A DNA stretch of 64,000 nt from Fimbriimonadaceae bacterium. Lineage in GTDB: Bacteria > Armatimonadota > Fimbriimonadia > Fimbriimonadales > Fimbriimonadaceae. The notes below the pieces were generated by a model. That model searched no databases, had not been told where the DNA came from, and was given only the letters and a program-made list of their open reading frames with translations. Within the stretch, counting starts at the first letter, position 1. Every line of letters begins with the position of its first letter. Shown piece by piece: positions 7,318 to 18,961 of the stretch. Where the stretch lies: assembly GCA_019638775.1 (NCBI GenBank), contig JAHBTD010000002.1:124001-188000 (forward strand), given 5' to 3'. A program made the translations under genes and the position numbers.

Positions 7318-10300
7318 ATGCGGATTATTCAGCCCACCTCTAAAAGGATCGAACGATTCTTGGAGGCGCCCAATCTTATCGAATTACAATTAAACAGTTA
7401 TAAATGGTTCATTGAAGAGGGACTGCCCGAACTCTTCCAAACGTTCTCACCGATTTGGGACTTTACCCAAACCAATTATATAGAACTCGTTAATTTTCAG
7501 CTCGGAGAACCGAAATACTCGATCAACGAATGCCGCGATCGAGACATGACGTTCGAAGCGCCGATTAAAGCGACCGTTCGCTTTGGTGGACGGGATAGAG
7601 ACGTTATCGAGTCGGAAGTCTATCTCGGCGATCTGCCCTTGATGACAGATCGCGGCACGTTTATTATCAACGGCCGCGAGCGCGTCATTGTGTCTCAGCT
7701 TTCACGTTCGCCCGGCTTGTATTTCGAAGAAAGTGTCGACAGTTCGATGTCGGTCATTATCTCTGCCCGCGTGATCCCCAATGAGGGTCCGTGGCTCGAA
7801 ATCGAATGCGATGCGCACAACGTTGTGCGAACGCAGATCAGCCAAACGAAGAAGCTCCCCCTGACGCAGCTTATCAAGGCGCTCGGCGCTTTCGAAAAAG
7901 GTCGCAGCAAGCTCGGATTGCCGTTGCAGAACGCCCTGTTCCGCAAGGTTGCCGAACCCATCGCCGACCCCGAAACGGGAGAAGTGCTGGTCGAAGAGGG
8001 TGTGCTGCTCACACCGGAAATCGTTGAGAAGCTCGGTGAAGAATGGCTGACCAAGAAGGTCGTCGTTGACACCCCAGTTTCAACAAACGAAGACCTTATC
8101 TTCGTCTTTGGCAACATCGTTACGCTTGAAAACCCGACTCACGAAGACCTTACGGGAAGCCGTCCGATGGAGGACGTTAACGATGCCAGCGGCAAGCCGA
8201 TCATCAAGCGCTTGCAGCGCATCGAGCCGGAAACGGCACGCATGATTGAGTCGTTGGAGCTGAAGTCAATCAAGGTCATTCAACTGCCCGAAGTAGTTGA
8301 ATCTACTCTTGAACAGGACCCGACATCAACCTGGCGCGAAGCGATTCTCGATATCTACAAGAGACTTCGTCCGGGTGAGGCTGCCAACGAAGAGGCTGCC
8401 CGTCAGCTAATTTACGGCCTGTTCTTCGATGTCAAGCGATACGACCTCGGAAAGGTCGGCCGCCGCTTCCTTAACCAGAAGCTCGGATTTGAGATCCCCC
8501 TCAACGTTCGCAACCTGACGGCAGAGGACTTGATCGGCATCCTTCAACGGATGGAGATTTATGTTCGTCGTGAAGCTGAGCGAGACGACATTGACGACTT
8601 GAAGAACAAGCGTGTGCGAAGCATCGGTGAGCTCTTGCAGAGCCAGCTCCGCCTTGGCTTTGTGCGAATGGAGAAGGTCGCTCGTGAGCGAATGACCTCG
8701 ACCGACCAGGAGAACCTCCTTCCAGGAATTATCCTTTCGGTCAAGCCGGTCAGTGCGAGCATCAAGAGCTTCTTCAGCAGCAACCAGCTCAGCACGTTCA
8801 TGGATCAAACGAACCCGTTGAGCGAGCTGACGAACAAGCGACGTCTATCAAGCCTCGGACCGGGCGGTCTGCAACGAACCAGCGCCAAGCTGGAAGTTCG
8901 CGACGTCCACCGTTCTCACTACGGACGCATCTGCCCGATTGAGACACCAGAAGGTCCGAACATCGGCCTCATCAGCCAGCTCACGACGCATGCTCGCGTT
9001 GACGAGTTTGGCTTTATCATGACGCCGTATCGAGTCGTTCGCGACTCGCAGGTCACCGAAGAGATCGTTTACTACACCGCTCAGGAAGAGCAGGGAATGC
9101 TTGTTGCTCCCGCTGACATCCTGACCGATGAAAACGGATATCTGACGGATGACCGACTGCAGGTCCGCTGCGCGGGCGGCGAGTTGGGTGGTGCAAGCTA
9201 TCCGATCGTCACTAAGGAGCGCGTCCAGCTCGTTGACGTTTCCCCCGTTCAGATCGTCTCTGTTGCCACCGCGTTGATCCCGTTCCTTGAAAACGACGAC
9301 GCAAACCGTGCTCTTATGGGTGCGAACATGCAACGACAGGCGGTTCCGTGTTTGCGGTCCGACCGGCCCGTGGTCCACACCGGATACGAGCGCGTTGCCG
9401 CCGTCGACTCCGGTGCGGCCGTTATCGCACGAAATCCGGGCGTTGTCGAGGTTGTGACGAGCCTTGAGATTCAGGTTCGCCGAAACGACGGTGAATTGGA
9501 TCGCTATCCGCTCGTTCACATGATGCAGTCGAACAAATCGACCTGCATTACTCAGATGCCGATCGTTGATCTGGGACAGCGCATTCTTGCGGGCGATCCG
9601 CTCGCCGACGGTCCTTGTGTAGACCAAGGCGACCTCGCGCTTGGTAAGAACGTGGTCGTCGCGTTTATGCCATGGAACGGTTACAACTACGAGGACGCCA
9701 TCATCATCAGCGAGCGCATGGTGAAGGACGATGTTTATACGTCGATCCACATCGAGCGCCACGAAAGCGAAGCCGTAGACACCAAGCTCGGACCGGAAGA
9801 GATCACGCGCGACATTCCCAATGTCGGTGAAGACGCGCTGAAGGATCTTGACGAAAACGGGATCATCCGAGTCGGTGCCGAAGTTCGACCAGAAGACATT
9901 CTCGTTGGAAAGGTTGCTCCGAAGGGCCAGGTCGAGATGACCGCTGAAGAGCGGTTGATCATCGCGATCTTTGGTAAGAAGGCCGAAGAAACCCGCGACG
10001 TTTCCCTGCGCTTGCCGCACGGTGAGAAGGGAACAATCGTGGACGTGAAGGTCTTCAGCCGCTACAAGTACCTTTCGCCGTCGATCAACTACATTTATAA
10101 GGAATCGAAGAAACGCGAGCGTTTGGTCTGCGACCGAACGGACGAGCCGCTCATTCAGATTCCTGGGGACGAACTCCCCGCCGGTACAAATATGACCGTT
10201 CAGGTCTATATCGCCCAAAAGCGAAAGCTGATGGTCGGTGACAAGATGGCAGGCCGCCACGGTAACAAGGGCGTTATCTCACGTGTGGTCCCCGCCGAAG

Positions 10301-11337
10301 ATATGCCGTTCCTTGCGGACGGTACTCCGGTCGACATCATCCTGAACCCGCTTGGTGTTCCAAGCCGTATGAACATCGGCCAAATTCTTGAGACGCACCT
10401 TGGATATGCCGGACGGCATATGGGCGTGCGTTACCGATGCCCTGGCTTTGAGGGTGCGACCGAGCACGAAGTGATCACTGAGGTCGAGCGAATGGCGAAT
10501 ATGATGCGCCATACCGTTCTCGATACTTATATCAATCGCGAACTCCAACTGGGCGTTTCATTCGAGAAGGACGATTCCATCGAAGTCATGTTCGAGAAGA
10601 TTGATGCGAAGCTTCGCACACTCGACGAATGGCACCTGGAGAAAGTCTCAAGACTCGTCGCTGCTCCTCCAGTCAAGAACACAGGCGAGATGATCAACCC
10701 GATCGACATCGACGAGTGGGAACCGGAAGAAGAGCCGGAAAAGATGGGCCCTGCCTTCAAGGCTCCGGCTGGTCTTTATAAGGAGATTCTGGAGAAGATT
10801 GAGAACAGCGCCTTCAAACGTGCCGGTATCGAGCCGCATACGATGAAGTCGTGGGTGCGAGACGGCATGACCGGAAACGAAGTGCCGAACCCGATCACCG
10901 TTGGCCTCATCTACATGCTCAAGCTTGAGCACCTTGCAGACGAAAAGATCCACGCCCGAAGCATTGGACCGTACTCACTCGTCACCCAGCAGCCGCTTGG
11001 TGGTAAGGCGCAGTTCGGCGGACAGCGCTTCGGAGAAATGGAAGTCTGGGCGCTCGAAGCCTACGGCGCCGCTTACACCTTGCAGGAGCTTCTCACCATC
11101 AAGTCTGACGACGTGATGGGCCGCGTGAAGGCTTATGAGAGCATTGTTAAGGGCGAGCCGATCGCCGAGCCGGGCATTCCCGAGTCGTTCAAGATTCTTG
11201 TGAACGAGTTGCGGTCGCTTGGTTTGAAGGTCAGCGTAGAAGACGCCAACAACAAGGAGCTTCCGCTCCGCGAACTTGATGAGCTGACGGGAGGCGATGA
11301 TATGCGCCTCGCTCGGAGCGTTGGGTTCTTTAATTAA
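7318..11337 (+). CDS. rpoB: DNA-directed RNA polymerase subunit beta
   Basis: Beta subunit of RNA polymerase, 1339 residues. Landmarks: protrusion and lobe regions at the N terminus; rifampicin cluster I at about 490-513; [20 protein letters not shown] (fork region); [11 protein letters not shown]; the catalytic-core [11 protein letters not shown] with its conserved lysines; and the C-terminal [26 protein letters not shown] lies five bases before ATG. There is no rplJ/rplL immediately upstream, so the rpoBC unit stands apart from its common ribosomal-protein neighbours. In the rifampicin pocket the residues equivalent to E. coli Q513 and H526 are Thr493 and Asn506; see findings. Confidence 0.98.
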   Translation: MRIIQPTSKRIERFLEAPNLIELQLNSYKWFIEEGLPELFQTFSPIWDFTQTNYIELVNFQLGEPKYSINECRDRDMTFEAPIKATVRFGGRDRDVIESEVYLGDLPLMTDRGTFIINGRERVIVSQLSRSPGLYFEESVDSSMSVIISARVIPNEGPWLEIECDAHNVVRTQISQTKKLPLTQLIKALGAFEKGRSKLGLPLQNALFRKVAEPIADPETGEVLVEEGVLLTPEIVEKLGEEWLTKKVVVDTPVSTNEDLIFVFGNIVTLENPTHEDLTGSRPMEDVNDASGKPIIKRLQRIEPETARMIESLELKSIKVIQLPEVVESTLEQDPTSTWREAILDIYKRLRPGEAANEEAARQLIYGLFFDVKRYDLGKVGRRFLNQKLGFEIPLNVRNLTAEDLIGILQRMEIYVRREAERDDIDDLKNKRVRSIGELLQSQLRLGFVRMEKVARERMTSTDQENLLPGIILSVKPVSASIKSFFSSNQLSTFMDQTNPLSELTNKRRLSSLGPGGLQRTSAKLEVRDVHRSHYGRICPIETPEGPNIGLISQLTTHARVDEFGFIMTPYRVVRDSQVTEEIVYYTAQEEQGMLVAPADILTDENGYLTDDRLQVRCAGGELGGASYPIVTKERVQLVDVSPVQIVSVATALIPFLENDDANRALMGANMQRQAVPCLRSDRPVVHTGYERVAAVDSGAAVIARNPGVVEVVTSLEIQVRRNDGELDRYPLVHMMQSNKSTCITQMPIVDLGQRILAGDPLADGPCVDQGDLALGKNVVVAFMPWNGYNYEDAIIISERMVKDDVYTSIHIERHESEAVDTKLGPEEITRDIPNVGEDALKDLDENGIIRVGAEVRPEDILVGKVAPKGQVEMTAEERLIIAIFGKKAEETRDVSLRLPHGEKGTIVDVKVFSRYKYLSPSINYIYKESKKRERLVCDRTDEPLIQIPGDELPAGTNMTVQVYIAQKRKLMVGDKMAGRHGNKGVISRVVPAEDMPFLADGTPVDIILNPLGVPSRMNIGQILETHLGYAGRHMGVRYRCPGFEGATEHEVITEVERMANMMRHTVLDTYINRELQLGVSFEKDDSIEVMFEKIDAKLRTLDEWHLEKVSRLVAAPPVKNTGEMINPIDIDEWEPEEEPEKMGPAFKAPAGLYKEILEKIENSAFKRAGIEPHTMKSWVRDGMTGNEVPNPITVGLIYMLKLEHLADEKIHARSIGPYSLVTQQPLGGKAQFGGQRFGEMEVWALEAYGAAYTLQELLTIKSDDVMGRVKAYESIVKGEPIAEPGIPESFKILVNELRSLGLKVSVEDANNKELPLRELDELTGGDDMRLARSVGFFN

Positions 11338-11342
11338 GAGAA

Positions 11343-11428
11343 ATCGGACATCGGAAATCTGAAATCAGACCTGATATCAGATTTCCGATCTCCGCAAGTA
11401 GATTGCTGATAGCTGATAGCTGATTGCT
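11343..11428. repeat. Heptad-phased palindrome plus array in the rpoB-rpoC gap
   Basis: From 11343 the sequence runs in 7-bp units (ATCGGAC, ATCGGAA, ATCTGAA, ATCAGAC, then CTGATAT, CAGATTT, CCGATCT). Positions 11350-11368 and 11371-11389 form a 19-bp inverted repeat with one mismatch and a 2-base centre. Four more units follow at 11401-11428 (GATTGCT, GATAGCT, GATAGCT, GATTGCT). It lies inside the rpoBC transcription unit and would form a strong hairpin in the message. Confidence 0.85.
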
Positions 11429-11474
11429 TTGAAGACAGATTGCCCGGACGCGGGCAAGGACATTACACGAAAAT

Positions 11475-14400
11475 ATGGCAGACGTCAGTCAATTCGATAA
11501 AATCCGTATTGGAATCGCAAGCCCCGCCGATGTTCGGTCTTGGGCTTTCCGACACGGGCAATACCACGAGGTCAAGAAGCCGGAAACCATCAACTACCGC
11601 ACGTTCAAGCCTGAGCGTGACGGACTCTTCTGCGAGAAGATTTTTGGACCGACGAAGGACTGGGAATGCGCCTGTGGACGCTATAAGAAGATCAAGTACG
11701 CGGGAATCATCTGCGAGCGCTGCGGCGTCGAAGTTACCCGCAGCAAGGTGCGCCGCGAGCGCATGGGCATCATCGAGCTCGCCGCCCCGGTTTGCCACAT
11801 CTGGTACCTCAAGGGCGTTCCTTCGCCGCTCGCGCTGATCCTGGACATCTCGCCCAGGCTGCTTGAGAAGGTCATCTATTTCGCCAGCTTTATCATCATC
11901 GATATCGAGTCTGAGCAGATCGCCGAGAAGCTCCCCGATATCCGCGCTGCCGTCGAGCTTGAGAAAGCCACGATCATGCAGCAGATGAAGGAGCTCGAAG
12001 AGGACAGCTTCCAGCGGTTCGCCGAAGAGCTCGACGGAAACAGCGACGAGTACGACGAGTCGTCGGCCCGCGAGCGCGCCAAGGCGATCAACGATCGCAT
12101 CAAAGCCGAATATCGCGACGCGGACGACCGCCTGAAGGACCTCGATCTCGCCGTCGAAATCCTCGGCAAGCTGGAAAAGAACCAGCTCATTGACGAGGAC
12201 AAGTGGCGCGCCATCACCAAGATGCTGGACGCCGTCGGCTTCCGCCTGAACACCGACCTGCGCTCGCTCGTTCGCGCAAACATCGGCGCCGACGCCATGA
12301 AGGAGCTTCTGGGCCGCGTCGATCTTGAGCGCATGAGCCGTGAGCTTCGCCAGGAGATCGTCATGACGACCTCGACCCGTCGTGCTCGAGCCATCAAGCG
12401 ACTTGAGATCGTCGAGGCGTTGGTTCAGTCGAAGAGCCGCCCGGAATGGATGATCCAGGAAGTCGTTCCCGTCATCTCGCCGGAGCTTCGCCCGATGGTC
12501 CAGCTCGATGGTGGACGGTTTGCGACCTCCGACCTGAACGATCTTTATCGCCGCATCATCAACCGCAACAACCGATTGAAGAAGATCATGGAGATTCACG
12601 CTCCAGAGTCGATCATCAATCACGAAAAGCGGTTGCTGCAAGAAGCGGTGGACGCCCTTATCGACAACGGACGGCGAAGCCGCCCGGTCGTGGGCTCCAA
12701 TGGACGTGCCTTGAAGTCGCTGAGCGACATGCTGAAGGGTAAGGAAGGACGCTTCCGAAAGAACCTTCTCGGTAAGCGTGTGGACTATTCCGGCCGTTCG
12801 GTTATCGTCGTCGGTCCCCACCTGAAGCTGCACCAGTGCGGTCTTCCCAAGGAGATGGCTCTTGAGCTCTTTAAGCCCTTCGTGATGAAGTCGTTGGTCG
12901 AGAAAAAGATCACGCAGAACATCAAGACCGCGAAGCGCATGATCGATCGAATGCATCCGGCGGTTTGGGACGGCTTGGAAGAGGTCATCAAGGAGCATCC
13001 GGTTCTTCTGAACCGCGCGCCTACGCTGCACCGACTCGGTATTCAAGCCTTCGAGCCGATCCTTGTCGATGGTAAGGCCATCCAGGTCCACCCGCTCGTT
13101 TGTCACGCCTATAACGCGGACTTCGACGGCGACCAGATGGCGGTTCACGTCCCGCTTTCGATGCAGGCGCAGGCCGAAGCACGCGTTCTGATGCTCTCAA
13201 GCCAGAACCTGTTCTCCCCGGCAGACGGTCGCCCGATCATGTCGCCGATTCAGGACATCGTTCTTGGCGCTTATGCGCTCACGTTCTCGAACGACGAATC
13301 GAGAATGCGCATGGAGGAGATGGAGCGCAAGCATGCGGAGAATCCGGAAAAGAACCCGGCCCCGCACATCTTCGGAAGTCCAGACGAAGTTCTCTTTAAT
13401 CTGGAATCGCCTATCGGTGAGCCGCTCCAGATCAACTCAACCATCAAGGTCCGCATCGTGAGACCGATCTTCCGTCCTGACGACGAGATCGACTATCGCG
13501 ATCCCGACACCGGTGTTGAGTATCTCTACGAGACGATCACAAACGAGGAGACAGAGGAAGAGACCAAGGAGTTGAAGCCGCTCGACCAAGAGTTTGAAAC
13601 TCTTGTGGCGACGACGACCCCGGGCCGCATCGTTCTGCAGCAGATCCTTCCGTATCCGCTTCGCTTTAGCGATGAGCACCTGCAGATCGCGCTGACGAAG
13701 AAGGCGATCTCAGAGCTGATTCTTGGGACGCACGCTCGAACAGGCGTTGGCTCAACCATTAAGCTGCTTGACGATCTTAAGGACCTCGGCTTTAGATGGG
13801 CTACTCGGTACGGCCTGTCGGTGGCGATCACCGACATGGACCCGCCCGAAGAGCGCGACAGCATTCTCGCTGGTGCGGACGAGCAGTCGGATAAGACCCT
13901 CGCCCAGTATCGACGTGGCATGCTCGCGTTTAACGAGATGCAGCAGAATCTGATCCGACTCTGGACGGACACCTACGACAAGATTGGTAAGGCTATCGTC
14001 GGCGGCATGTTGCAGATGAACCCGCTGTCGATCATCACGGTCTCCGGCGCTCGCGGTTCGGTTAAGCAGCTTTCGCAGCTTGCTGGAATGCGCGGCCTCA
14101 TGTTCAACCAGTTCAACGAGGTTATCTATGAACTTCCCGTCAGAAGCTCCTTCCACAAGGGTCTGACGATGATGGAATACTTCGTCACGACGCACGGTGC
14201 CCGTAAGGGTCTTGCCGACACCGCTCTGCGAACTGCGGACGCCGGTTACTTGACTCGTCGTCTGGTTGACGTCTCCCAGGATGTTATCATCCGGGCGGAT
14301 GACTGCGGAACGACGGAAGGTATCTACGTTCACCGGATTGTGGAAGAGGGAGAGACGATCGAGCCGATCGGCGACCGATGTTTCGGGCGCGTATCGATCG

Positions 14401-16286
14401 CGACCATCGTCGACCCAGAAACAAGCGAGGTCGTGGTCGAAGCGAATGAAGTCATTCACCGCGAACAATCGAAGCACATTACAAAGATTGAGAACGCTTA
14501 TCACAACGAGTTTGAGGCTTGCGATAACGATGCCGACAGACAGAAAGTCGAAGATCGGTATACGACGTGTGGCTTCGAAGTCAACGAGCACAGCCAGCTT
14601 TGTGTGCTGCTAAGAAGCGCGCTCACTTGCGAAATGGTGCAGGGTATCTGTTCCAAGTGCTACGGTATCGACCTTTCGTCGAACAAGCTCGTTGAGAACG
14701 GTGTCGCAGTTGGAATCATCGCTGCGCAGTCGATTGGTGAGCCTGGAACGCAGCTTACGATGCGTACGTTCCACACCGGTGGTGTTGCCGGTTCGGCGAC
14801 GATTGCACGTACGAACCAGTATAAGACCGGTAAGTTCATCCGTCAGTTTATGCAGGACCTTGAAGCGGCCCGCGAAACCGAAAGCAAGTCTCTCGATGAG
14901 ACGAAGCTGCTTGAATCGCAGGAAGCCGCGGTGAAGGCGCTCTTCCAGAAGGAGACGCTTACCATTCAGGCCGAAGACGCAAAGACCGCAAAGAAGAAGA
15001 CGGAGCGTCAGACCAAGGCTGCCCAAAAACTGCTTGATAAGGCCGACGCCGAGTCGAAGAAGCTTTGGGAGCGGTCAAGAAAGACGTTCTTCTATGCTTG
15101 GACGGGTGAATCCAGCGGTATCGTCCGCGTCGAAGAGATCTTCGAGGCTCGACGCCAGCCGCGTGGTAAAGCCATCATCTGCCCGGTCACGGGTACGGTG
15201 CTTGAGGTCAAGCAGACGAACTTTGGCCGTTGGGTCATCATCGAGGCAACTGTCCCGCTGACCAGCCCGATCAAGGATGCCTATGTTGCCGACGAGCAGC
15301 CGTGGCAGTCCGACCCCGAGCACGACGCCGGATTGGATCGCTTGATCGGACAAAAGCTGACAACAGCAACGCTGACGTCGCTGCGAAAGTACGACATCGA
15401 AAGCGTAAAGGTCTTCTACCCGATCTTGGTGCCGCCTTTTGGAAACCTTCCCGTGAAGGTAAACACAAAGGTCATCAAGGGCGACCCACTGACCGAAGGC
15501 CCGCGCGACCCGCACGAGGTTCTTGAGCTTGCCGGCGCGAATGCGGTTTACGACTACTTTGTCGAAAACCTGCAGAGCGTCTATAAAGCCCAGGGTGTTG
15601 ACATTAACGACAAGCACGTTGAAGTGATTATTCGGCAGATGCTGAGAAAGCGTCAGATCAAGGAACCCGGCGACACGCCCTTCCTTCCTGGGCAGATCAT
15701 CGACCGATTCGCGTTTGCTCGTGAAAACGAGCGCGTTCGCAAGCTGATCCAGGCTGGCACAAAGATCAAGTATGCCGACCCGATCACTGGCGAAAAGGTC
15801 GAGCGGGATCCTAAGGAAGCCAGCGCAAACTGGATTCTCCTTGGAATCACCGAAGCATCGCTCGCGACGGATTCGTTCCTCTCGGCAGCCTCGTTCCAAA
15901 AGACGACCCGCGTCCTCACCGATGCAGCCGTTCGTGGAAAGAAGGATCACCTTATCGGCCTCAAGGAGAACGTCATTATTGGACGCCTTATCCCAGCAGG
16001 TACGGGTGTCGAGCAGTACCGAAACGTCAGCATCGACGTTCAGCGTGGCCCGAGCTGGGCACAGCAGTCGCTCACCGCTCTCGTTGAGGCGGAAGAGGGA
16101 ATGGGCACGATGAATGACCTGCCGTTGGCATTCACGTCACTTGCCGAAATGGCAGAGGCGGAAGAGTTCAACTTGGGCGAGATCGACCTTACCAGCAACA
16201 TCGGCTTTGACGAATTGATCGGCAAAGGCGGCGGTGGCGGCGACGGTGAGGGAGACAGCGGCGAGCCAGAAGACAAAACAGTCTAA
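11475..16286 (+). CDS. rpoC: DNA-directed RNA polymerase subunit beta'
   Basis: Beta' subunit, 1603 residues, longer than the E. coli protein (about 1400). The N-terminal zinc site (C-A-C-G ... C-E-R-C-G) and clamp come first, then [31 protein letters not shown] and the catalytic [12 protein letters not shown] with its three Mg-binding aspartates. The second zinc site (C-G-T ... [12 protein letters not shown]) and trigger-loop helix ([10 protein letters not shown], His1100) follow. Between HTGGVAG (ending 1106) and [10 protein letters not shown] (from about 1217) there are about 110 residues where most beta' proteins have about 10; the inserted part is rich in Lys, Glu, Ala and Gln and reads as a long charged helix. 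The tail is Gly/Asp-rich. Confidence 0.98.
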   Translation: MADVSQFDKIRIGIASPADVRSWAFRHGQYHEVKKPETINYRTFKPERDGLFCEKIFGPTKDWECACGRYKKIKYAGIICERCGVEVTRSKVRRERMGIIELAAPVCHIWYLKGVPSPLALILDISPRLLEKVIYFASFIIIDIESEQIAEKLPDIRAAVELEKATIMQQMKELEEDSFQRFAEELDGNSDEYDESSARERAKAINDRIKAEYRDADDRLKDLDLAVEILGKLEKNQLIDEDKWRAITKMLDAVGFRLNTDLRSLVRANIGADAMKELLGRVDLERMSRELRQEIVMTTSTRRARAIKRLEIVEALVQSKSRPEWMIQEVVPVISPELRPMVQLDGGRFATSDLNDLYRRIINRNNRLKKIMEIHAPESIINHEKRLLQEAVDALIDNGRRSRPVVGSNGRALKSLSDMLKGKEGRFRKNLLGKRVDYSGRSVIVVGPHLKLHQCGLPKEMALELFKPFVMKSLVEKKITQNIKTAKRMIDRMHPAVWDGLEEVIKEHPVLLNRAPTLHRLGIQAFEPILVDGKAIQVHPLVCHAYNADFDGDQMAVHVPLSMQAQAEARVLMLSSQNLFSPADGRPIMSPIQDIVLGAYALTFSNDESRMRMEEMERKHAENPEKNPAPHIFGSPDEVLFNLESPIGEPLQINSTIKVRIVRPIFRPDDEIDYRDPDTGVEYLYETITNEETEEETKELKPLDQEFETLVATTTPGRIVLQQILPYPLRFSDEHLQIALTKKAISELILGTHARTGVGSTIKLLDDLKDLGFRWATRYGLSVAITDMDPPEERDSILAGADEQSDKTLAQYRRGMLAFNEMQQNLIRLWTDTYDKIGKAIVGGMLQMNPLSIITVSGARGSVKQLSQLAGMRGLMFNQFNEVIYELPVRSSFHKGLTMMEYFVTTHGARKGLADTALRTADAGYLTRRLVDVSQDVIIRADDCGTTEGIYVHRIVEEGETIEPIGDRCFGRVSIATIVDPETSEVVVEANEVIHREQSKHITKIENAYHNEFEACDNDADRQKVEDRYTTCGFEVNEHSQLCVLLRSALTCEMVQGICSKCYGIDLSSNKLVENGVAVGIIAAQSIGEPGTQLTMRTFHTGGVAGSATIARTNQYKTGKFIRQFMQDLEAARETESKSLDETKLLESQEAAVKALFQKETLTIQAEDAKTAKKKTERQTKAAQKLLDKADAESKKLWERSRKTFFYAWTGESSGIVRVEEIFEARRQPRGKAIICPVTGTVLEVKQTNFGRWVIIEATVPLTSPIKDAYVADEQPWQSDPEHDAGLDRLIGQKLTTATLTSLRKYDIESVKVFYPILVPPFGNLPVKVNTKVIKGDPLTEGPRDPHEVLELAGANAVYDYFVENLQSVYKAQGVDINDKHVEVIIRQMLRKRQIKEPGDTPFLPGQIIDRFAFARENERVRKLIQAGTKIKYADPITGEKVERDPKEASANWILLGITEASLATDSFLSAASFQKTTRVLTDAAVRGKKDHLIGLKENVIIGRLIPAGTGVEQYRNVSIDVQRGPSWAQQSLTALVEAEEGMGTMNDLPLAFTSLAEMAEAEEFNLGEIDLTSNIGFDELIGKGGGGGDGEGDSGEPEDKTV

Positions 16287-16303
16287 GCTCCTCAAACATT
16301 CAT

Positions 16304-16334
16304 AGCCGCCAGACATTTTGTCTGGCGGCTTTTT
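16304..16334 (+). terminator. Intrinsic terminator of rpoBC
   Basis: Perfect 12-bp stem AGCCGCCAGACA/TGTCTGGCGGCT with a TTT loop, followed directly by a run of five T, 18 bp after the rpoC stop. Confidence 0.93.
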
Positions 16335-16428
16335 GCTGTCTACCGCTTTACTCTCGGCGTTCAACTTGATAGATTGGAGTGCAAGCACCCGTTATTGATC
16401 TATAGTTAAGTGGGCTGGCGAGGATGGT

Positions 16429-18924
16429 ATGTCGAACGACAAGCTTTTTGTGATTGGGCCTTACGAGCAGTTGAGCAAACCTGCTGAAGAGGCGGTAGAG
16501 GCTCAAGCTGTTTCTGAGTCGATTTTCAAGTCGGTCGTGTCAAAGACCGAGCTTGTGGAGTCAGACGCGGACGTCGATTTCTCTTCGATCAACGTCACTG
16601 AATCCGCTCCAGTTGTGGAGGCGCCCGCGTGGAAGATCGTCGATGCACGGTTCTCCCGCCCGTACTGCCTCATCCCAATCACGGATGACTTGGTATCGGG
16701 AGCCTACGTCGACCCCAAAGACGAGACGAAACTTCGACCTTTGCCGGAATCCTCTAGCCCAGTCAAACTCTTTCTTCGACGGCGCAAAAAGCAACCGCCG
16801 AACGGACTAGAGTCGTTCGGGCAAGCGCGCAAAAATGTCAGCGAAGTGGTCCGTAACAAGACTAGCCCGATCACGGATGTCTATATTTTCAGCCACGGCT
16901 GGCATCGAAACTTCTACAGCGCCCTATCCGCATACGACCGGATTCTGAGCAGGTTCTCGGAACTGTTTGCCCGAGGTCGGTTAAAGCACGTACCGGATGG
17001 CTACAACCCGCTTTTCCTTGCTGTTCACTATCACTCCGATACTGGCGAAGACGACTGGGTGGATTACTCAGGCAGAAAAGAAAAGGGTTCGTTTATGCGG
17101 CTTGTCGAAGAGAGACTTGAGCCGATAGCACCCATCAGCCCGAAGATACGAGCCGAGATGAAGAGCGATTTTGAAGATCTATTCGATCTCTTCTCAAAGC
17201 TCAGCGCCCCGGAGGTTGATCCGTTTGCGCCCCGCCTCGGCAGCGACGCTTACGACCTTGGTGCGATGCTGAACAAATACCGACCGAGCGATTACGATGC
17301 AGGCCCGGGACGTCCAGCGAACGTCACGCAAGAGGAGGTCCTGACGATTGCGTGGACCTGCTATCACGAATCGGACAATCAAAAGGCAACAACCGAGCAA
17401 GATGACGATGCTTCACGCTTTGTCTCCGTCACAAAGTGGCTGATGATGATTATCAATGTGGTTATTGCCGGTGCAGGCTTAGCCACGGTTATCGGCTTCA
17501 TTACCCAGTCGAAAGCCTTGAAAGAAGGGGTGATGAACCTTGCCACTCGAGTCGTCAAGGAGGTCTTCCCACAATCTCTTTCTTGGACGACCCTCAGTCA
17601 GGCAGCCTTCTGGATTGGAGTTTGGACGGCTATTTTGTGGCTGATATTTGGGGTTATCTTCCTCACTTCGAGAGATCGAGAGTATATGCAAGGCGAGGAA
17701 GATGCACAAGAAAGCCTCGACCCGCGGTGGCGCAAAGCGCGACGGAAGGGTGGACTAAAAGCTGTCGGAACGCTCATTTATCTTCTGTTGCAGACTGTTC
17801 ACGCCATCCCGATCCTGCTCTACTGTCTCGTAACCCCCTTCTTTGCGACGATGCCCGCGCTGCTGGCAATGATCGCTATTTCGGGCGGCCTCGTATATTT
17901 CAATCTTGGGTTACCATCCGACAACATAGCGGCGTGGTCGCTCTGGGCCGGAGCTTCAGCCCTGTCAATCTTCACTCTCATCTTCTCTCGTGTCCAGTTC
18001 CAAGAGCGTATTGGCAAGGCGGGAGAGGCGCCAAGCGTTTATCGCCAAGGTTTCCGCAGCCGTTGGAGATTCGGCGTACAGACCCCTCGAAAGATCCTTC
18101 TAGGCTTTGCCCGATTTCCGGCAATCGTCGTTGCAAAGATGATGAAAAGCGACGAACGGGTACGTCCCCTTTGGGTCGCCATCGAGAATCAATTCGCCTT
18201 TTGGCGGATGAGCAGGAAGGCTACGGTGACGGGTGAGTACGTCTTTCGATTTTTGAAGGGCATTGTCGACGAAGAACAGCGAGACTCTAAGGAGAACAAG
18301 AGAGCGAACAACCTTGCTGGGGCAAGGATTCACCTCTTGGCCCACTCTCACGGCGGACTCGTTGTTGCCAATGCGGCGCGGTGGATCGCGAATGACAAGG
18401 ATTTAGTTGAATCTCCGATCGATACCGAGGAGAACGAAGAGACGCCAGAGTCCACCCCCAAAGAAAGAATGTTGAAGCTGCAGACGGTGTGCACTATCAA
18501 TGGCGCCTTTATGAGCACATGGTACGAAAAGGAGAATGTATTGCTCGACACCGTCAAGGGCTGTGTGGCAAGTATCTATAGCCGCTACGACGTGGCGAAT
18601 AGCTTCTGGTACCCGCTGGCGAATCTAGGCCGGAAGTCAGCAGGCTATGTTGGGTTGTGGCTTGGTGATCCTCATCCGGCGCCTCTAATAGGTGAGCCCC
18701 TCCCATCAGCATCGTTGATCGAATCCCCCAACTTTGCCGACCGTATCCGACGTATAGGGCGGGACCCAAAGGGTAAGAAAGTGCTCAATATCGACGGCAG
18801 CCGTCTTGTTTTTGCCGGGCCTGCCCTTCCTCAAGGTTCACACAACGACGTATACAAAGATGAAACGGTCCTGCTCTTTTGGGCGGCCACGGTCTATGAG
18901 CAATGTTTGAACGAGCCTGTGTGA
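16429..18924 (+). CDS. Membrane-embedded alpha/beta-hydrolase-like protein (831 aa)
   Basis: A large protein with hydrolase signatures split around a membrane region. IFSHGWHR at about 153-160 resembles an oxyanion-hole HG motif. Four to five hydrophobic segments occupy about 340-520 (WLMMIINVVIAGAG, AAFWIGVWTAILWLIFG, ALLAMIAISGGLVYF and others). Then IHLLAHSHGGLVVANAARW at about 634-652 has the G/A-H-S-x-G-G nucleophile elbow with Ser640. A late segment with a conserved-looking HND (SHNDVY) could supply the catalytic His. There is no signal peptide; the N-terminal 100 residues are acidic. GAGGAT lies just before ATG. A related smaller gene lies 4 kb downstream. The substrate is unknown; a lipase or protease-like role is only a guess. 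Confidence 0.72.
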   Translation: MSNDKLFVIGPYEQLSKPAEEAVEAQAVSESIFKSVVSKTELVESDADVDFSSINVTESAPVVEAPAWKIVDARFSRPYCLIPITDDLVSGAYVDPKDETKLRPLPESSSPVKLFLRRRKKQPPNGLESFGQARKNVSEVVRNKTSPITDVYIFSHGWHRNFYSALSAYDRILSRFSELFARGRLKHVPDGYNPLFLAVHYHSDTGEDDWVDYSGRKEKGSFMRLVEERLEPIAPISPKIRAEMKSDFEDLFDLFSKLSAPEVDPFAPRLGSDAYDLGAMLNKYRPSDYDAGPGRPANVTQEEVLTIAWTCYHESDNQKATTEQDDDASRFVSVTKWLMMIINVVIAGAGLATVIGFITQSKALKEGVMNLATRVVKEVFPQSLSWTTLSQAAFWIGVWTAILWLIFGVIFLTSRDREYMQGEEDAQESLDPRWRKARRKGGLKAVGTLIYLLLQTVHAIPILLYCLVTPFFATMPALLAMIAISGGLVYFNLGLPSDNIAAWSLWAGASALSIFTLIFSRVQFQERIGKAGEAPSVYRQGFRSRWRFGVQTPRKILLGFARFPAIVVAKMMKSDERVRPLWVAIENQFAFWRMSRKATVTGEYVFRFLKGIVDEEQRDSKENKRANNLAGARIHLLAHSHGGLVVANAARWIANDKDLVESPIDTEENEETPESTPKERMLKLQTVCTINGAFMSTWYEKENVLLDTVKGCVASIYSRYDVANSFWYPLANLGRKSAGYVGLWLGDPHPAPLIGEPLPSASLIESPNFADRIRRIGRDPKGKKVLNIDGSRLVFAGPALPQGSHNDVYKDETVLLFWAATVYEQCLNEPV

Positions 18925-18936
18925 AAACAGGCTCGT
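18911..18936. terminator. Hairpin overlapping a stop codon, between convergent genes
   Basis: Perfect 9-bp stem ACGAGCCTG/CAGGCTCGT with loop TGTGAAAA; the loop contains the TGA stop of the 831-residue protein. TTAAT follows on the plus strand. It sits between convergent genes and may serve both directions, though the T-run is poor. Confidence 0.6.
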
Positions 18937-18961
18937 TAATGAATCGGTGGTTATAAGCAGC

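Noticed and set aside
11463-13148. A 561-codon frame antisense to rpoC (and similar long antisense frames over rpoB)
   Set aside because: These mirror the codon bias of essential genes on the other strand; their sequences look like no protein family.
17436-18236. A 266-codon frame inside the 831-residue hydrolase gene in another phase
   Set aside because: Composition is Arg/Cys/Ser-rich as expected of a shadow frame; the real gene spans the whole stretch with clear motifs.
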